Shown one piece after another: positions 1 to 10,352 of a stretch of 64,000 bases of DNA (position 1 is its first letter; each line of letters begins with the position of its first letter). The notes under the pieces are model-generated. The model saw only the letters and a program-made list of their open reading frames with translations, did not search any database and was not told where the DNA came from. The position numbers were made by a program, and so were the translations under genes. The DNA is from Megascapheus bottae (Eukaryota > Chordata > Mammalia > Rodentia > Geomyidae): NCBI GenBank assembly GCA_024803745.1, contig JANJXV010000014.1, positions 725,001-789,000 on the forward strand, read 5' to 3'.

Positions 1-2060
1 TAAGTTGAAATTGGTAATGGAGAAAAGGCAGTTGAAACAGGGAAAAAAAAAACACAACTAAACTAAAGTTGACCCAAAAGGACAGTTAAGGAATATCAGT
101 TAAGGAGCGACATCTGCTGATTGGTGGTTCTATCTCCTTGCTACAAACAGTTATCCTCAAGGGGCCTCTGTAAAGGAACTGAAAAATAAATGACATTTAA
201 TTCAGTAGAGACGATCACTACCTGTAATTAAGGACATTTTTTAAAGAAATTTAGAAGAAACATTAAAAATCAAACATTTTATTTTTAACTGGTAATGTCA
301 TCAGAAATGTAAATGTGCAGTTATTCCAACAAGGAACCAAATTTTCAGCTTTCATCATCTCCTCAGCAACTCTAGTATCTAAGCATGATGGCAATGGCAC
401 ATAGCCCAAGCAGATACGTAAGTATACTGTCACCATGCAATGAAAAGGCAATCTTATATAAAGCCAGCACATGAATAGATAGCATTTGGTGACCAAAGAA
501 ATGTGAAGTCCTAACTCTTCCCACATTGTAACATTTCTTTTGTTTAAGTCCCAAACTCCATGTCTACATTGCAGGAAAGCTGTCCCATGAAGGAAATCTG
601 CTTTATATCATAGTATTTGGCAAAGAGAGGTTACAGGTATTAAAGCATTTCATTAAATTCTTTTATAGCAGAGTCTTAGTGATCCTGAGTGAATGTAATG
701 AGGACTCTTCTTTGGGTATAAGCAATTCATAGACAGTATTTGACCAGAAAACATTTTTATGATTTTAAGTTTGAGTATCATACAATTTTCTTAGTACCTG
801 GTCAGCAGGTACATTAGGTCTATACTAATGTATCTAATAAACCTATATGAAAACTGAGTGGTAATAATCCTGGCATCAAACCATAAAAAGTCCTCATTAA
901 GTTACTTAAGAAATATCTGAGAAGTGTCACTCTTCTACCTTCCATGGGGAATACCTGTTGTTGCACTTCGGTAAGTTGAGATGCCTCAAATAAAATTTAA
1001 AATCACATTTGATTTTGTGGCTTCCATAAAAAGGTACCTGTCCCTTTTGATGACAGGCACTGGGAAAGAGTGGAGAAGTCATGTAGTCTGAAATGCACAC
1101 ACATCCTGCAAGATGATTGCAGTCGTGGCTGATGGTTGGTGGAAGATAATGTTGATGTTAGGTGGGTGGAGAGAGTATGTTATACTTTATGAGCATGTAG
1201 TGGACAAATGTTGAAGATTTTTTTCATTACGTTTTTATTACCTTTAAGTACTTGTACAAAGGGGTTACCATTCAACATTTTTAAATGAATATACTGCATC
1301 TTGATCAATATTACCACCCCGCCTCTCAGTTTCATAGATTTCATAGTATTCTGTGGTATTTGCATTGAATAGTATGATGGCGTTCTCATACCCTGAAGAT
1401 TTTTTGAATGAGTGGGAAAGCAAGAATGGAGCTTTATGAAGTTGTACGCAAACATGGTTCACAACATGGATTAAATACTGAAGACTGAAAGATGATTTAG
1501 GAGGCTTTGAAAATAGTCCACAGGAGTTTAAGTAATGAACAGGGAATGACAAGAGTGTGGAAAAGTAAAAAAATGTAAAGATGTGAATGATGAAAGTCAA
1601 GAAAAATGATACCTCTCAGCTGCTGGTAGGTTGTGTGGACTATGAAAAAGGAGACAGACAATTTTGTGGCTTTTAGTTGGAATCTTGAAAAGATAGTCAT
1701 GGCTTTAACAGGAACATGACAGCCAGGAAAGGAGGACAAAGTGGTAGAGGTTTGGTGAAAAGATATTGAGTTCAGCTATATACTTAACACAGAAGATATT
1801 TAAGTGGAAGCTGTTAGTTAAAACGAAAAGAAAAGGAATACTGAAGTTGAGTAAAACAGGAATAAGGATTTGGGAATTTTTCCCTATACATACTGTAGTT
1901 GAAGCCATGGGCACAGATGAAATTCACAAAGGAGAAAAGCAGAGAAATAAAGGAACAAGGAGCCAATGAAAATATTTTGGAAAAGCATACAGAAATAGAA
2001 GAAGAAAGTATAAAAAAGGAAAGAAACTATGAAGACAGAAGGGAAGTACAGAGTTGAATT
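1..2060. other. No recognisable feature
   Basis: AT-rich unique-looking sequence. The open frames are short and lack recognisable protein motifs. Confidence 0.6.
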
Positions 2061-2068
2061 TCTAGAAG

Positions 2069-2108
2069 AGGGGGTTGGTAGATGCTTTGCCTGGCAAGCA
2101 AGTGACCC
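2069..2108 (+). mobile_element. Possible ID fragment inside an inverted repeat
   Basis: GGGGGTTGGTAGATGCTTTG and CCTGGCAAGCAAGTGACCC resemble the ID core. It is enclosed by the 11-bp inverted repeat CTAGAAGAGGG (2062-2072) / CCCTCTTCTAG (2106-2116). Confidence 0.35.
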
Positions 2109-2116
2109 TCTTCTAG

Positions 2117-2934
2117 GAATGAACCCATCCACAACACACAGAAAACTTGAACCTGGTAGCTATGCTTATACAAAATAATCTTGTTCTTCTGACAATGGTT
2201 GATTCAACCTGAGTTTGACCACTGAAGTTGTTCAGATGAAATGTTCTGGAGTTAAGAGATGAGGTGTTAAGGTATTCTACTTGAGGATATATACTCAAGG
2301 ATAAAATCTGGGATACAATACAGATACCTGCACATCCATGTTACTTATGTAGAGCTGCTTATACCTAGCTAAGTCTAGATGTCTATCAGTGGTTGAACAG
2401 ATTAATAAAATATGATAAATATACACAAACTCTTATTTGACTACACAAAATGAAATTATGCCATTTGCAGGCAAATGGAAGGATCCGAATATCAGAATTG
2501 CATGAGTCATGTTTTTTGTTGTTGATGTTATGTGGAATCTTGGTGACAGGAGAGGCTGTAAAGGAGGGACTACTAGGGAAGTGGAAGGGGAAACTGAAGG
2601 AATAAGAAAGGGTATCAGAAGGGGTGGATATAATCGAAATACATGCATGTATGAATATGTCATATTGATACTCCTTACTTTGTACAGTTTATATACACTA
2701 TTTTTAAAAAAGGAAATAGATGTTATTCTAAGAATATTAGGTAGGTGGGCAGAGAAATCCCATACATGGGATGGCCTTTCTGCCAGGGGTCCTAAAAAGA
2801 AGGGGAAAACTGTATTTTGAGAGAAAAGAATGAGTGGTTTGCAGAAAGGAAAAGTGAGACCAGAAATAAAGGCCTGCTACAATTCCAAATATGCAACACT
2901 AATATTTAAAAGATAATACCAGAGTATACATGTT
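2117..2934. other. No recognisable feature
   Basis: The plus-strand frame at 2509-2820 is Gly/Arg-rich low complexity without a known domain. Parts of 2330-2480 (AGAATGTCTA-like, TTGAACAGATTAATAAA) faintly resemble old L1 sequence. Confidence 0.5.
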
Positions 2935-3030
2935 TATTTTTTTAATTTAATTTTATTATCAAGGTGGTGGACAGAGAGATTATAGTTAGTTACATACATA
3001 ATGAATACATTTCTTGTCGAACATTGTTAC
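2935..3030 (-). mobile_element. Retroelement 3' end, family with AATAAAATTAAA terminus
   Basis: Antisense. The minus strand reads ...ATGTATGTAACTAACTATAATCTCTCTG..., then AATAAAATTAAA and an A-rich tail. It aligns with copies at 9044-9120 (minus) and 25268-25372 (plus). Probably the 3' tip of a LINE; the rest is absent. Confidence 0.5.
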
Positions 3031-4449
3031 TTTATTGTAAAGAATTTCACTATAGAAAAGACAAGTGGATGGGATTAGCTAACAGTTATAATAATATAAT
3101 AATATCTTGGATAATTTAAATTTTGTTTTGCTTCTAGTTTGCATATCTCCCTAAATATTTTTTAAAATGTGATGTCACTTGATATTGCCCATTCCTAACA
3201 TCCTAACATAGAATCTTGAGCCCTAGTAGCAGTCGATCAGGTCTGTGAAAAATATTTTTCTACCCTTCTCTAGAAAAAGTGATTTGTGTTACTGCAATAC
3301 AAAACCTCACTAATGTGTATCAGTTTTTCCCCCATTGTAACTGACTCACAACAGAAGGTATAAATTAGTGCTAAATCAATATTGGCTGATACTTCCCTAG
3401 GTGTGGAAAATGAGGAAACCCAATCACATGAATAAACACAGTTCTTCCTGGCTACATTTTAAATAAGATCATTGCTGTTGTACTGTATGGAGAAATGTCT
3501 TTTTAAAATTAAATCTTATGTTATCTTACTTTGTATTAACTTGGACACCCTAGTATGAGCAGTCAGGATGGGTTTTTACTGAAACAGATTCCCTTCTCAC
3601 CATCCACATTCCTACTCTTCTTGTTCTCACCCCCATTCATTCCATATGTCCCAACCCCCTTCTCATTTCTACTACTGCTTGCTTACAGACTGGGTTTCTT
3701 GGGAGAGCCAAAGGGATGGAGTTTACACACCTGTTTTAATTGCTCACCTTGGGTGGAGTAGTGTCCTAAATAAACTTTAGTTTTGCCACAGCACCATTAC
3801 TCAACAAAGTATTTATCCAAGTGTCCCTTAACACAAAGATAAACAAAGATCTTAAAGTTGTTATTGAAGGAAGAAGTAGGGAGCTGCCCATTTTCCTTGC
3901 TCAAGGGCCAATCTTACTGCACATGTTCTTAGAAAACTTTTAAAAGAATTTTTCTTTCAAGAAAGGCAGAGTACAAGTACTGAGAAAAGTTTAAGCTGTC
4001 TTTACCCTTGAAAGGATTAGATCCTTTGTTAATTATCAAAGGAACTTTTTAAAGCTTCCTTCAATACTTCCTTGCTGTAGCTATTCATAGCATAGCTATG
4101 CATTTAATACTTACATTAATATGAAAACATATGTTCAGTATTTAGCCTAGATGGATACAGAAACTGTTTGAAATTCCAAGGAAATGTTGTGATTCTATGT
4201 ATTCTTTTTCTTCTTATTTCCTGGATTGTATAGAAACCTCATAGGACCTTTTAAACACTTTCATATTAATGATCTTGTCATAGCACAATTCTAGGATGCA
4301 GTTAGAACAGATATACTATTTCTGTTATACACAGAGGCCCTCAACCTTGGCTGGTGTCAGACTAAGTAAATAAAAGATTGGAAGTGGAAACTTAGTCTTC
4401 TGATGTCTAGTCCAGTGTTTTTCCTTCATTATAAAAATTGTCCCAGTTG
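3031..4449. other. No recognisable feature
   Basis: Unique-looking sequence. CCCTCAACCTTGGCTG near 4337 could be the edge of a MER5-type transposon but is too short to call. Confidence 0.5.
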
Positions 4450-4642
4450 GGCTGGGAGTTTAGCCTCGTGGTAGAGTGCTTGCCTAGGATGCATAAAGAC
4501 CCGGGTTTGATTCCTCGGTTCCACATACATAGAAAAGGCTGGAAGTGGTGAAGTGGCTCAAATGGCAGAGTGCTAACCTTGAGAAAAGCCCAAGGACAGT
4601 GCTTAGACCCTGAATTCAAGCCCTACAACTAGAAAAAAAAAA
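4450..4642 (+). mobile_element. IDL-Geo-type dimeric SINE (diverged)
   Basis: Left monomer GGGCTGGGAGTTTAGCC with B-box GGTTTGATTCC; right monomer with TGGCTCAAATGGCAGAG and TGAATTCAAGCCC. It has an A-tail and an imperfect flanking repeat around TTGTCCCAG / ATGTCCCTG. Confidence 0.88.
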
Positions 4643-5353
4643 TGTCCCTGTAGCAAGGATGTGATCAACCTGCAACAGGGAAGCATAGATCTTTACACTT
4701 TTGTCTTTGATAGACCTATGCGCTAATAACTCATCTAGCAGAAAATACTTACTGGTTGCAAGACTGATTACCTACATTCAGGGCAACCTGATGATGCACC
4801 CTGATGGAAAGTCCTATATAAAAGTCTTAATTTACTTTAAACATCCAGAGTTCCTGATAGGAAAGCAGAGTGTGGTAATTATATATCTTCCTTTTGGTTT
4901 ACCTTCTCCATATCCTCAGCCTCAGAAGTGTCTTTCAAACACTGGTAATTACAGGCATCCATGCCCAAATCTACAAACTCATAATACATATAGATGAAAT
5001 TAAAATCTATTCAAACTTGTAAGTCTGAACTTTTAAAAATGCTACTGTACTTCCATTTTTTTAGATGCTATCAAACAAGGTATCTTTCATTCCTATATCA
5101 TATCTATGCTTTTCCATAATACAATCCTTCCCATTAATCGGAGGAAGTGTGTAGAAACTCACCTGCTCTAATTTTAATCAGTAACTTTAAAAATAAGCTA
5201 AAGTGTATATGCGTGTATGTATGTGTGTAGTTGTTGAGTAGATAAGACCATAGGATTATGCTCAAATAGTTTCATATTTGAAAACTGAGTCAAATTAATG
5301 AAACCAACAAGAACTGTCTCTAAGCAAGATGAAGAGTCAGTATCAAGAAATAA

Positions 5354-5400
5354 GTTGGAGGCATGGCACAGTTGGAAGAGCACCAGCCCAAAAGAAAAAA
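5354..5400 (+). mobile_element. ID-like SINE fragment
   Basis: GTTGGAGGCATGGCACAGTT and GGAAGAGCACCAGCCC look like a diverged tRNA-like A-box half, with an A-rich end. It is short, so the call is uncertain. Confidence 0.35.
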
Positions 5401-5557
5401 GTACCAAGTAACAAGTTGGAGTCTTGGTCTCTAATCCTATTCCCCCAAAAAGTAAAGCATAGAAAAGGAGTCATCTTTGTCACAGTGGTCTACAAGTGGA
5501 ACTACCTTAACTATATCTTCTTTTTAGCAAGATTTTGCTATAATGGCCTCAATACAA

Positions 5558-5559
<2 letters not shown>

Positions 5560-5601
<42 letters not shown>
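5560..5601. repeat. (TA)n microsatellite
   Basis: About 21 uninterrupted TA units. Confidence 0.97.
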
Positions 5602-5603
<2 letters not shown>

Positions 5604-6624
5604 TTTGCTTGAATCTCCCACATCTGTAATCATCAGTTCGATCAACTTTAATATAGCCAATCCAATTTAGGGCTCCCAAATCTAAGAGGGTCTGAATTTT
5701 TAATAAATTCTAAAAGTAGACTCTAAAAGCAATCAAATGTGTTAGCTTTTACTTTTCTGAAGCCATTTAAAGAGGGCTTAGGTTTAGTTATGCTACAGAT
5801 ATTAGTGTTTAGGTACATCTTATTATAGGAAAAATGTATAGTAATATATACATTAAGACAGACTGGGAACTTAAGAGAGACTGGCATATGTTTAGCTCTG
5901 AACTGTGCCTGGAATACTATATACATTTTCATAGGAATCATCTCAGAAATCTTGTACTGAAATGAAATTGAGTAGTGAAGTTAAAGTCTAAGTTCCTTAC
6001 CTGGTATTTGGTAGGAGGCCTTCTTAACTCTAAAATCGTGTACAACCACATTAATTCAATATAATACATTATTGGATAAGCCTAGAATCTCCTTCATTTA
6101 ACTATTTATTAAATTTGAGGATAGTGTCTAGAAATACACATCTAGGATAGTGATATACTCATCTAGAAATAGGAAAATGGACTAAATTCCTGTGAAGTTG
6201 TCTTGTCTTGTAATTTTGGATTAAAAGTCAGACAGATCAATACAGATCTAACCCAAAGCTTTTACTTTTACTGGGCACGCACTTTACTTTTTTTTTTTAA
6301 TCGTTAAAGGTCTGAGTCTTGTATCATGAGTATGACAGTAGATGTTATATCTATAGTTTTCTTCATCCAGTTAATATAAAAATAAGTAATTCAGCTAATA
6401 AATTAGCACAGGATTAAATGGAATTCCAAGTTATGGCTAGAGTTGATAGAAACTTTAATGCCATATGAAAATGGCATTATTGTCAAATGACATACTATCA
6501 AATAGTATATAAAATACTATAAAATACCAGAAATTATACCTGGATTATACAGTATGTTTTAAATTTTATTTAAATATACATTTACATTGCATATATATAT
6601 AAACAACTAGAATAATATACACCA

Positions 6625-6720
6625 AGGAAGCGATACTGTGGCTCAAGGTAGTAGTGTGCTAGCCTTGAGTTGAAGAGCTCAGGGACAGCACCCAGGCGTG
6701 GAATTCAAGCCCCACATCCA
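6625..6720 (+). mobile_element. Solitary right-type tRNA-like SINE monomer
   Basis: GAAGCGATACTGTGGCTC, then TGCTAGCCTTGAG, CTCAGGGACAGC and GAATTCAAGCCCC, with no left monomer attached. The tail has become (GGA)n. Confidence 0.8.
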
Positions 6721-6723
6721 AAA

Positions 6724-6754
6724 AGAAGAAGGAGGAGGAGGAGGAGGAGGAGGA
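6724..6754. repeat. (GGA)n microsatellite at SINE tail
   Basis: AAGAAG passing into GGA repeats, directly after the solitary SINE monomer at 6625-6720. Confidence 0.9.
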
Positions 6755-6839
6755 TCAATATATTAACACTAGTTGTCTGTGGATACTGGATAATTGGCAA
6801 CTCATTTACATCTCTAAGCTTCTCTAGATTTTTCTAAAT

Positions 6840-6925
6840 GAACAATATATATGAATATATATTCACATATCTATGTGAATATATATGATGTACATATGTA
6901 CACATATATGTATATATACATATGA
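6840..6925. repeat. AT-rich palindromic block
   Basis: Contains a perfect 15-bp inverted repeat with a 2-nt centre (6855-6886) and a further TA/CATATG palindromic stretch at 6885-6925. Confidence 0.9.
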
Positions 6926-7499
6926 AGAATGCTTTAAATATCACACACATGCATATACAAACACACCACTTTTCTGCATATGTTTCGAAATGTATAAATA
7001 TGAAATGTATTATGAATAAAATTATGGGTAGGAAAATCTATTAAATGGTGTGGAACCCATTACATTAGCAGCAACGGCACTCTGTCCAGTGGTGGAAACA
7101 AAATTGACTCCACATAATTTCTTATTAAGCTAAAATGACCACATATAGCTACACAGAAAACACACAGCTAAACAGCATAGAGGGACCTACCTCTCCCTAG
7201 GGCTCTAGGGCAGAGCCTTAGAGCACTGTTAAGTACTGTTAACTCAATGGTAAACTTGGTGATAAATCTTTAATGTAATACCCATTTTAATGTTTATTTT
7301 TCCTGTAGATGAGAGAAGATGATGGGGGTTGGGACAATTTGATTCCCTAATTAACAGCTGTTAGATCTTTCCCTGGTCACCCCTGCTGCCTTGAGTGAGA
7401 AGACCAGGAGACTACTCTCCTTCTAGCACTAGTCACTTTGAATACTCCATAGTGTCCTTTGGGACGTTACACAGCAACCAAGGTGTTTGAGTCAAAGCA
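6926..7499. other. No recognisable feature
   Basis: Unique-looking; may include the left edge of the candidate LTR. Confidence 0.5.
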
Positions 7500-7960
7500 C
7501 ATTAGCTCTGATAGAAATAGTTTGTGTTGGATTTTTTCCCTTTGCGATTGTACTTAGGTAAACTATAGATGACTCTGAAGCCATTTCCATGCAGAACAGA
7601 AGGGGAACACTTTCCCCCATGGCCCAGCACAGGAGAAGTCCTGTGACTGGTGCAAACACAGTATGTCATTTGCATGAGGAACTGTTGTGCTTGTTACAAG
7701 CTCAGTCCTTCCTTTACATAAGGGACTGTGCCATTTTGGATGCAAGCAATCCTTCACTTGCATGAAGGACTGCCATGATTGCTGTAAACATTCTTGCCAC
7801 ACCTCCTTTTTGCTTTATAAGCTCTCTTAGGAGCGAAGAGACATCCTCCTTCCTGTGCTGACCCTGGTGTTTTGCCATTTGGCTTCTCTTGGGTGGACTT
7901 TTCCTACCTGATTTTGATCTTCATCATTAAAGCAGGTAGCATGGAGAGGACATTGGCAGA
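7500..7960 (+). mobile_element. Candidate solo LTR with internal tandem repeats
   Basis: The block looks like a retroviral-type LTR. It has a repeated U3-like segment (7667-7793), a TATA-type box TTTATAAG at about 7815, and a downstream ATTAAA polyadenylation-type signal at about 7927 in CATCATTAAAGC. No coding region, primer-binding site or clear TG...CA ends with target duplication could be fixed, so the boundaries are approximate and the family is not recognised. A unique promoter-like sequence is an alternative reading. Confidence 0.42.
7667..7793. repeat. Three imperfect tandem repeats of about 43 bp
   Basis: Units begin near 7667, 7708 and 7752. Each contains a TTKCATRAGG / TTTACATAAGGG-type core followed by ACTG and a TGCAAGC / TGTAAAC end. 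A fourth, weaker unit may precede at about 7620-7666. ATTTGCAT in the first unit is an octamer-like motif. Confidence 0.6.
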
Positions 7961-8170
7961 AGTAGCTGGGCAAGAACAGCAGCAGCTGTTTCCAGCAAGA
8001 ATGGCTGCAGTAGTGACCAAAGGGTAACTGAACAATTCCAGAAAACAGCCAGATCAGAAGTTCCAGGTAGCAGGAGCAATGGAAATAAGGAGGGCTGTAA
8101 AAAGGTAAAAATGAGAAACTGCAAGCAAGCTCTCATCACTGCAAAGGCCAAATCTTAAGAACAAAAGGTC

Positions 8171-8515
8171 TGACCAGACACAGTGATTCATACCTGGAAG
8201 CCTAGCTCTTGGGAGGCAGAGATTAGGAAGGTTGTGTTTTGAGGCCAGCCCAGGTAAAAAGCTTTTTAGACTACCGCATCAACTAACAAAAGCTGGGCGT
8301 GGTGAAGCAGGTCTGTCATCTCAGCTATGTGGGTTGTGTAAACAAGAGGATTGCAATCTATGCTGGCCTGGGCATAAATGTGCAACTCTATTTGAAAAGT
8401 AACTTAAATAAAAAGATCAGAAGAGCAGCTCAAGTGGGTGAATGGCTGGCAGAGTTGCCTAACAGGCACAAGGACCTGAGGTCAAAGCCCAGTACCATGT
8501 TTTTTAAAAAAGAAA
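8171..8515 (+). mobile_element. Composite SINE: two 7SL-like units plus ID-like unit
   Basis: Two diverged B1-like monomers (CACAGTGATTCATACC...; GCTGGGCGTGGTGAAGC...) are followed by an ID-like tRNA unit with GTTGCCTAACAGGC and GAGGTCAAAGCCC. The same order recurs at 24383, 30636 and 62207, and inverted at 60187. Confidence 0.7.
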
Positions 8516-8778
8516 TAAATCTCAGACATCCTAAACTTGTGAGCTGTGACACTAGACAGTGTTGTCTACTGCTTTCTGCTGCCACCACCTACTGCTACTG
8601 GAACCAAGGATTACAATAGCTGGTCAAGTGTCAGACACGGGATGAACAAATACAACAGTAGTACTCACTAGACTATGTTTAAAAAAAAAAAGAATGGTAT
8701 ATCATATATAAGTGGGGACAAGAGGGAAACACTGGGAGAGAGCCAGGGAAGGGCAGACATGGTTAAAATAGAATAGTG

Positions 8779-8972
8779 GGCCCAGGAGTTCTGCCTGGTG
8801 GTAGAGTGCTTTCCTAGCATGCACGAAGACCCATGTTCAATTCCTGGTACCACATATACATAGAAAAAGCCAGAAGTGGTGCTGTGGCTCAAGTGGTAGA
8901 GCTCTAGCCTTGAGAAAGCCCAAGGGTAGTGCTTAGGCCCTGAGCTCAAGCCCTAGGACAAGCAGAAAAAAC
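8779..8972 (+). mobile_element. IDL-Geo-type dimeric SINE
   Basis: Both tRNA-like halves and the ACATAGAAAAAGCC linker are visible. The tail is weak and interrupted (AAGCAGAAAAAACA). Confidence 0.9.
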
Positions 8973-9043
8973 AATTGTCCTCATTACCTCATTCAAGTTA
9001 ACTATAACCACTCTACAATAGAATTTTTTTCCTTATACATAAC

Positions 9044-9120
9044 CTTTTTTAAACATTATTTTATTGTCGGGTGATTATAGAGGGGTTACAGTTACATTCA
9101 TCAGGTAGTGAGAACAATTT
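9044..9120 (-). mobile_element. Retroelement 3' end, same family as 2935-3030
   Basis: The plus strand TTTTATTGTC...GAGGGGTTACAGTTACAT matches the 2935 copy in the same antisense orientation, with an AATAAAAT-like terminus on the minus strand. Confidence 0.5.
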
Positions 9121-10187
9121 TTATTAAGTACTGGAGATCCTAGTGGTGTACAGCCCAGAGCAACAAGGCATAATCCGAGTGCCCAGGACTTGATTCTGGA
9201 GCATTAGGCCCCTAGCTAGGACCCAGGGCTTGGAGGTGGAAGCCTCTCCTACTATTAAGCTAGACACAGACCTTGGGTACTTAATGGCTCCTACCCAGGT
9301 GAAGCAAAAAGGCTCAGGTTTGCTGTTTGGTAACAACAGGGTCCCAAGTATAAAAAAAATAGAGATAAGCACACATAGCTTAAGATTTCTTAAAAGTTAT
9401 AGGTAAAACAAGCTTTCTAAAGCTCCTAGTACAATAGTGCCTAGAGCATAGTAAACACTCATTACTGTTAACTAGCTTGATAGTTACACTCTTACTGATG
9501 AGGTAAAGAAAATAATTTGATAGCAAAACATGGTTGTTGTTCTTAGAACTTGCTATCAGCAAGTTGGCATACATACGTCTTTTAAAATAGCCTTAAATTA
9601 AAGGTGATATCCAAAGGAATTCTTGACATAGGGTAATTACAGAGTCCACTTCATCCTCCATACTTATCAAGATTTTAATGAGTAGGGAAAATAGGAAGTG
9701 AGGTTGTGACATAACTCAGATTTTCCTTAATTGTTTTATTTATGTTTGTATTATCAAAAATAAACATAAAGACATTATATTTAGGACTCTGTAAGCAGTT
9801 GTGCTTTTATGCATGCCTTTTACTGTTACTAAAGCAGAAAACACATCTAAATTTGTTCTATGAAACCATCATCATACATTTTGAGACACTTTTTAAGATA
9901 TTATAAAAATTATGTACATTTAATATAGCTACAACATTTAAAGGTCTCACTTTTTGTAAGGGGTCATTTTTCTAGATAAGGAAATGATTCAAAGATTGTG
10001 GTTTGGGTTTATATTACAAATTTAACAATTAAAATCCTAGTTACTAATGAAGATGTTACAATTACAACTGATAAGAAATATGAGCACAATTTTCAACATT
10101 TAAATGTGGACTTTTGTGTACTACTCAGATCGAAAGAAAAGGCTTTTCTTTGGGAAAGCGAAAAAATTAAAAGGTTTGATATCTTTC
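9121..10187. other. No recognisable feature
   Basis: 9128-9372 is somewhat more GC-rich, with an open minus-strand frame of 82 codons that has no recognisable domain. Confidence 0.5.
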
Positions 10188-10269
10188 CCTCCCCCCTCCC
10201 TCCCTTCCTTCCTTCCTTCCTTCCTTCCTTCCTTCCTTCCTTCCTTCCTTCCTTCCTTCCTTCCTTCCT
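10188..10269. repeat. (CCTT)n microsatellite
   Basis: About 17 uninterrupted CCTT units after a CCCTCCC lead-in, abutting the T-run of an antisense ID element. Confidence 0.97.
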
Positions 10270-10278
10270 TTTTTTTTG

Positions 10279-10352
10279 GTACTAGTGATCAAATTCAGGA
10301 CCTTATACTTGCTAGGAAAGGGCTTTACTACTGAGCTACATCCCCCAATCCA
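10279..10352 (-). mobile_element. ID element
   Basis: Antisense ID: the minus strand reads GATGTAGCTCAGTAGTAAAG, then CCTAGCAAGTATAAGG and a B-box region, then A-tail. The tail runs straight into the (CCTT)n tract at 10188-10269. Confidence 0.8.

Larger units (their letters stand above)
4643..6624. other. Mostly unique sequence
   Basis: Apart from the ID-like scrap at 5354 and the TA repeat at 5560, nothing is recognisable. Confidence 0.55.

Noticed and set aside
7667..7793. CRISPR-like array
   Set aside because: Adjacent imperfect repeats without spacers, in vertebrate DNA.
7563..7802. 79-codon minus-strand frame
   Set aside because: It crosses the imperfect tandem repeats of the candidate LTR and has no known motif.
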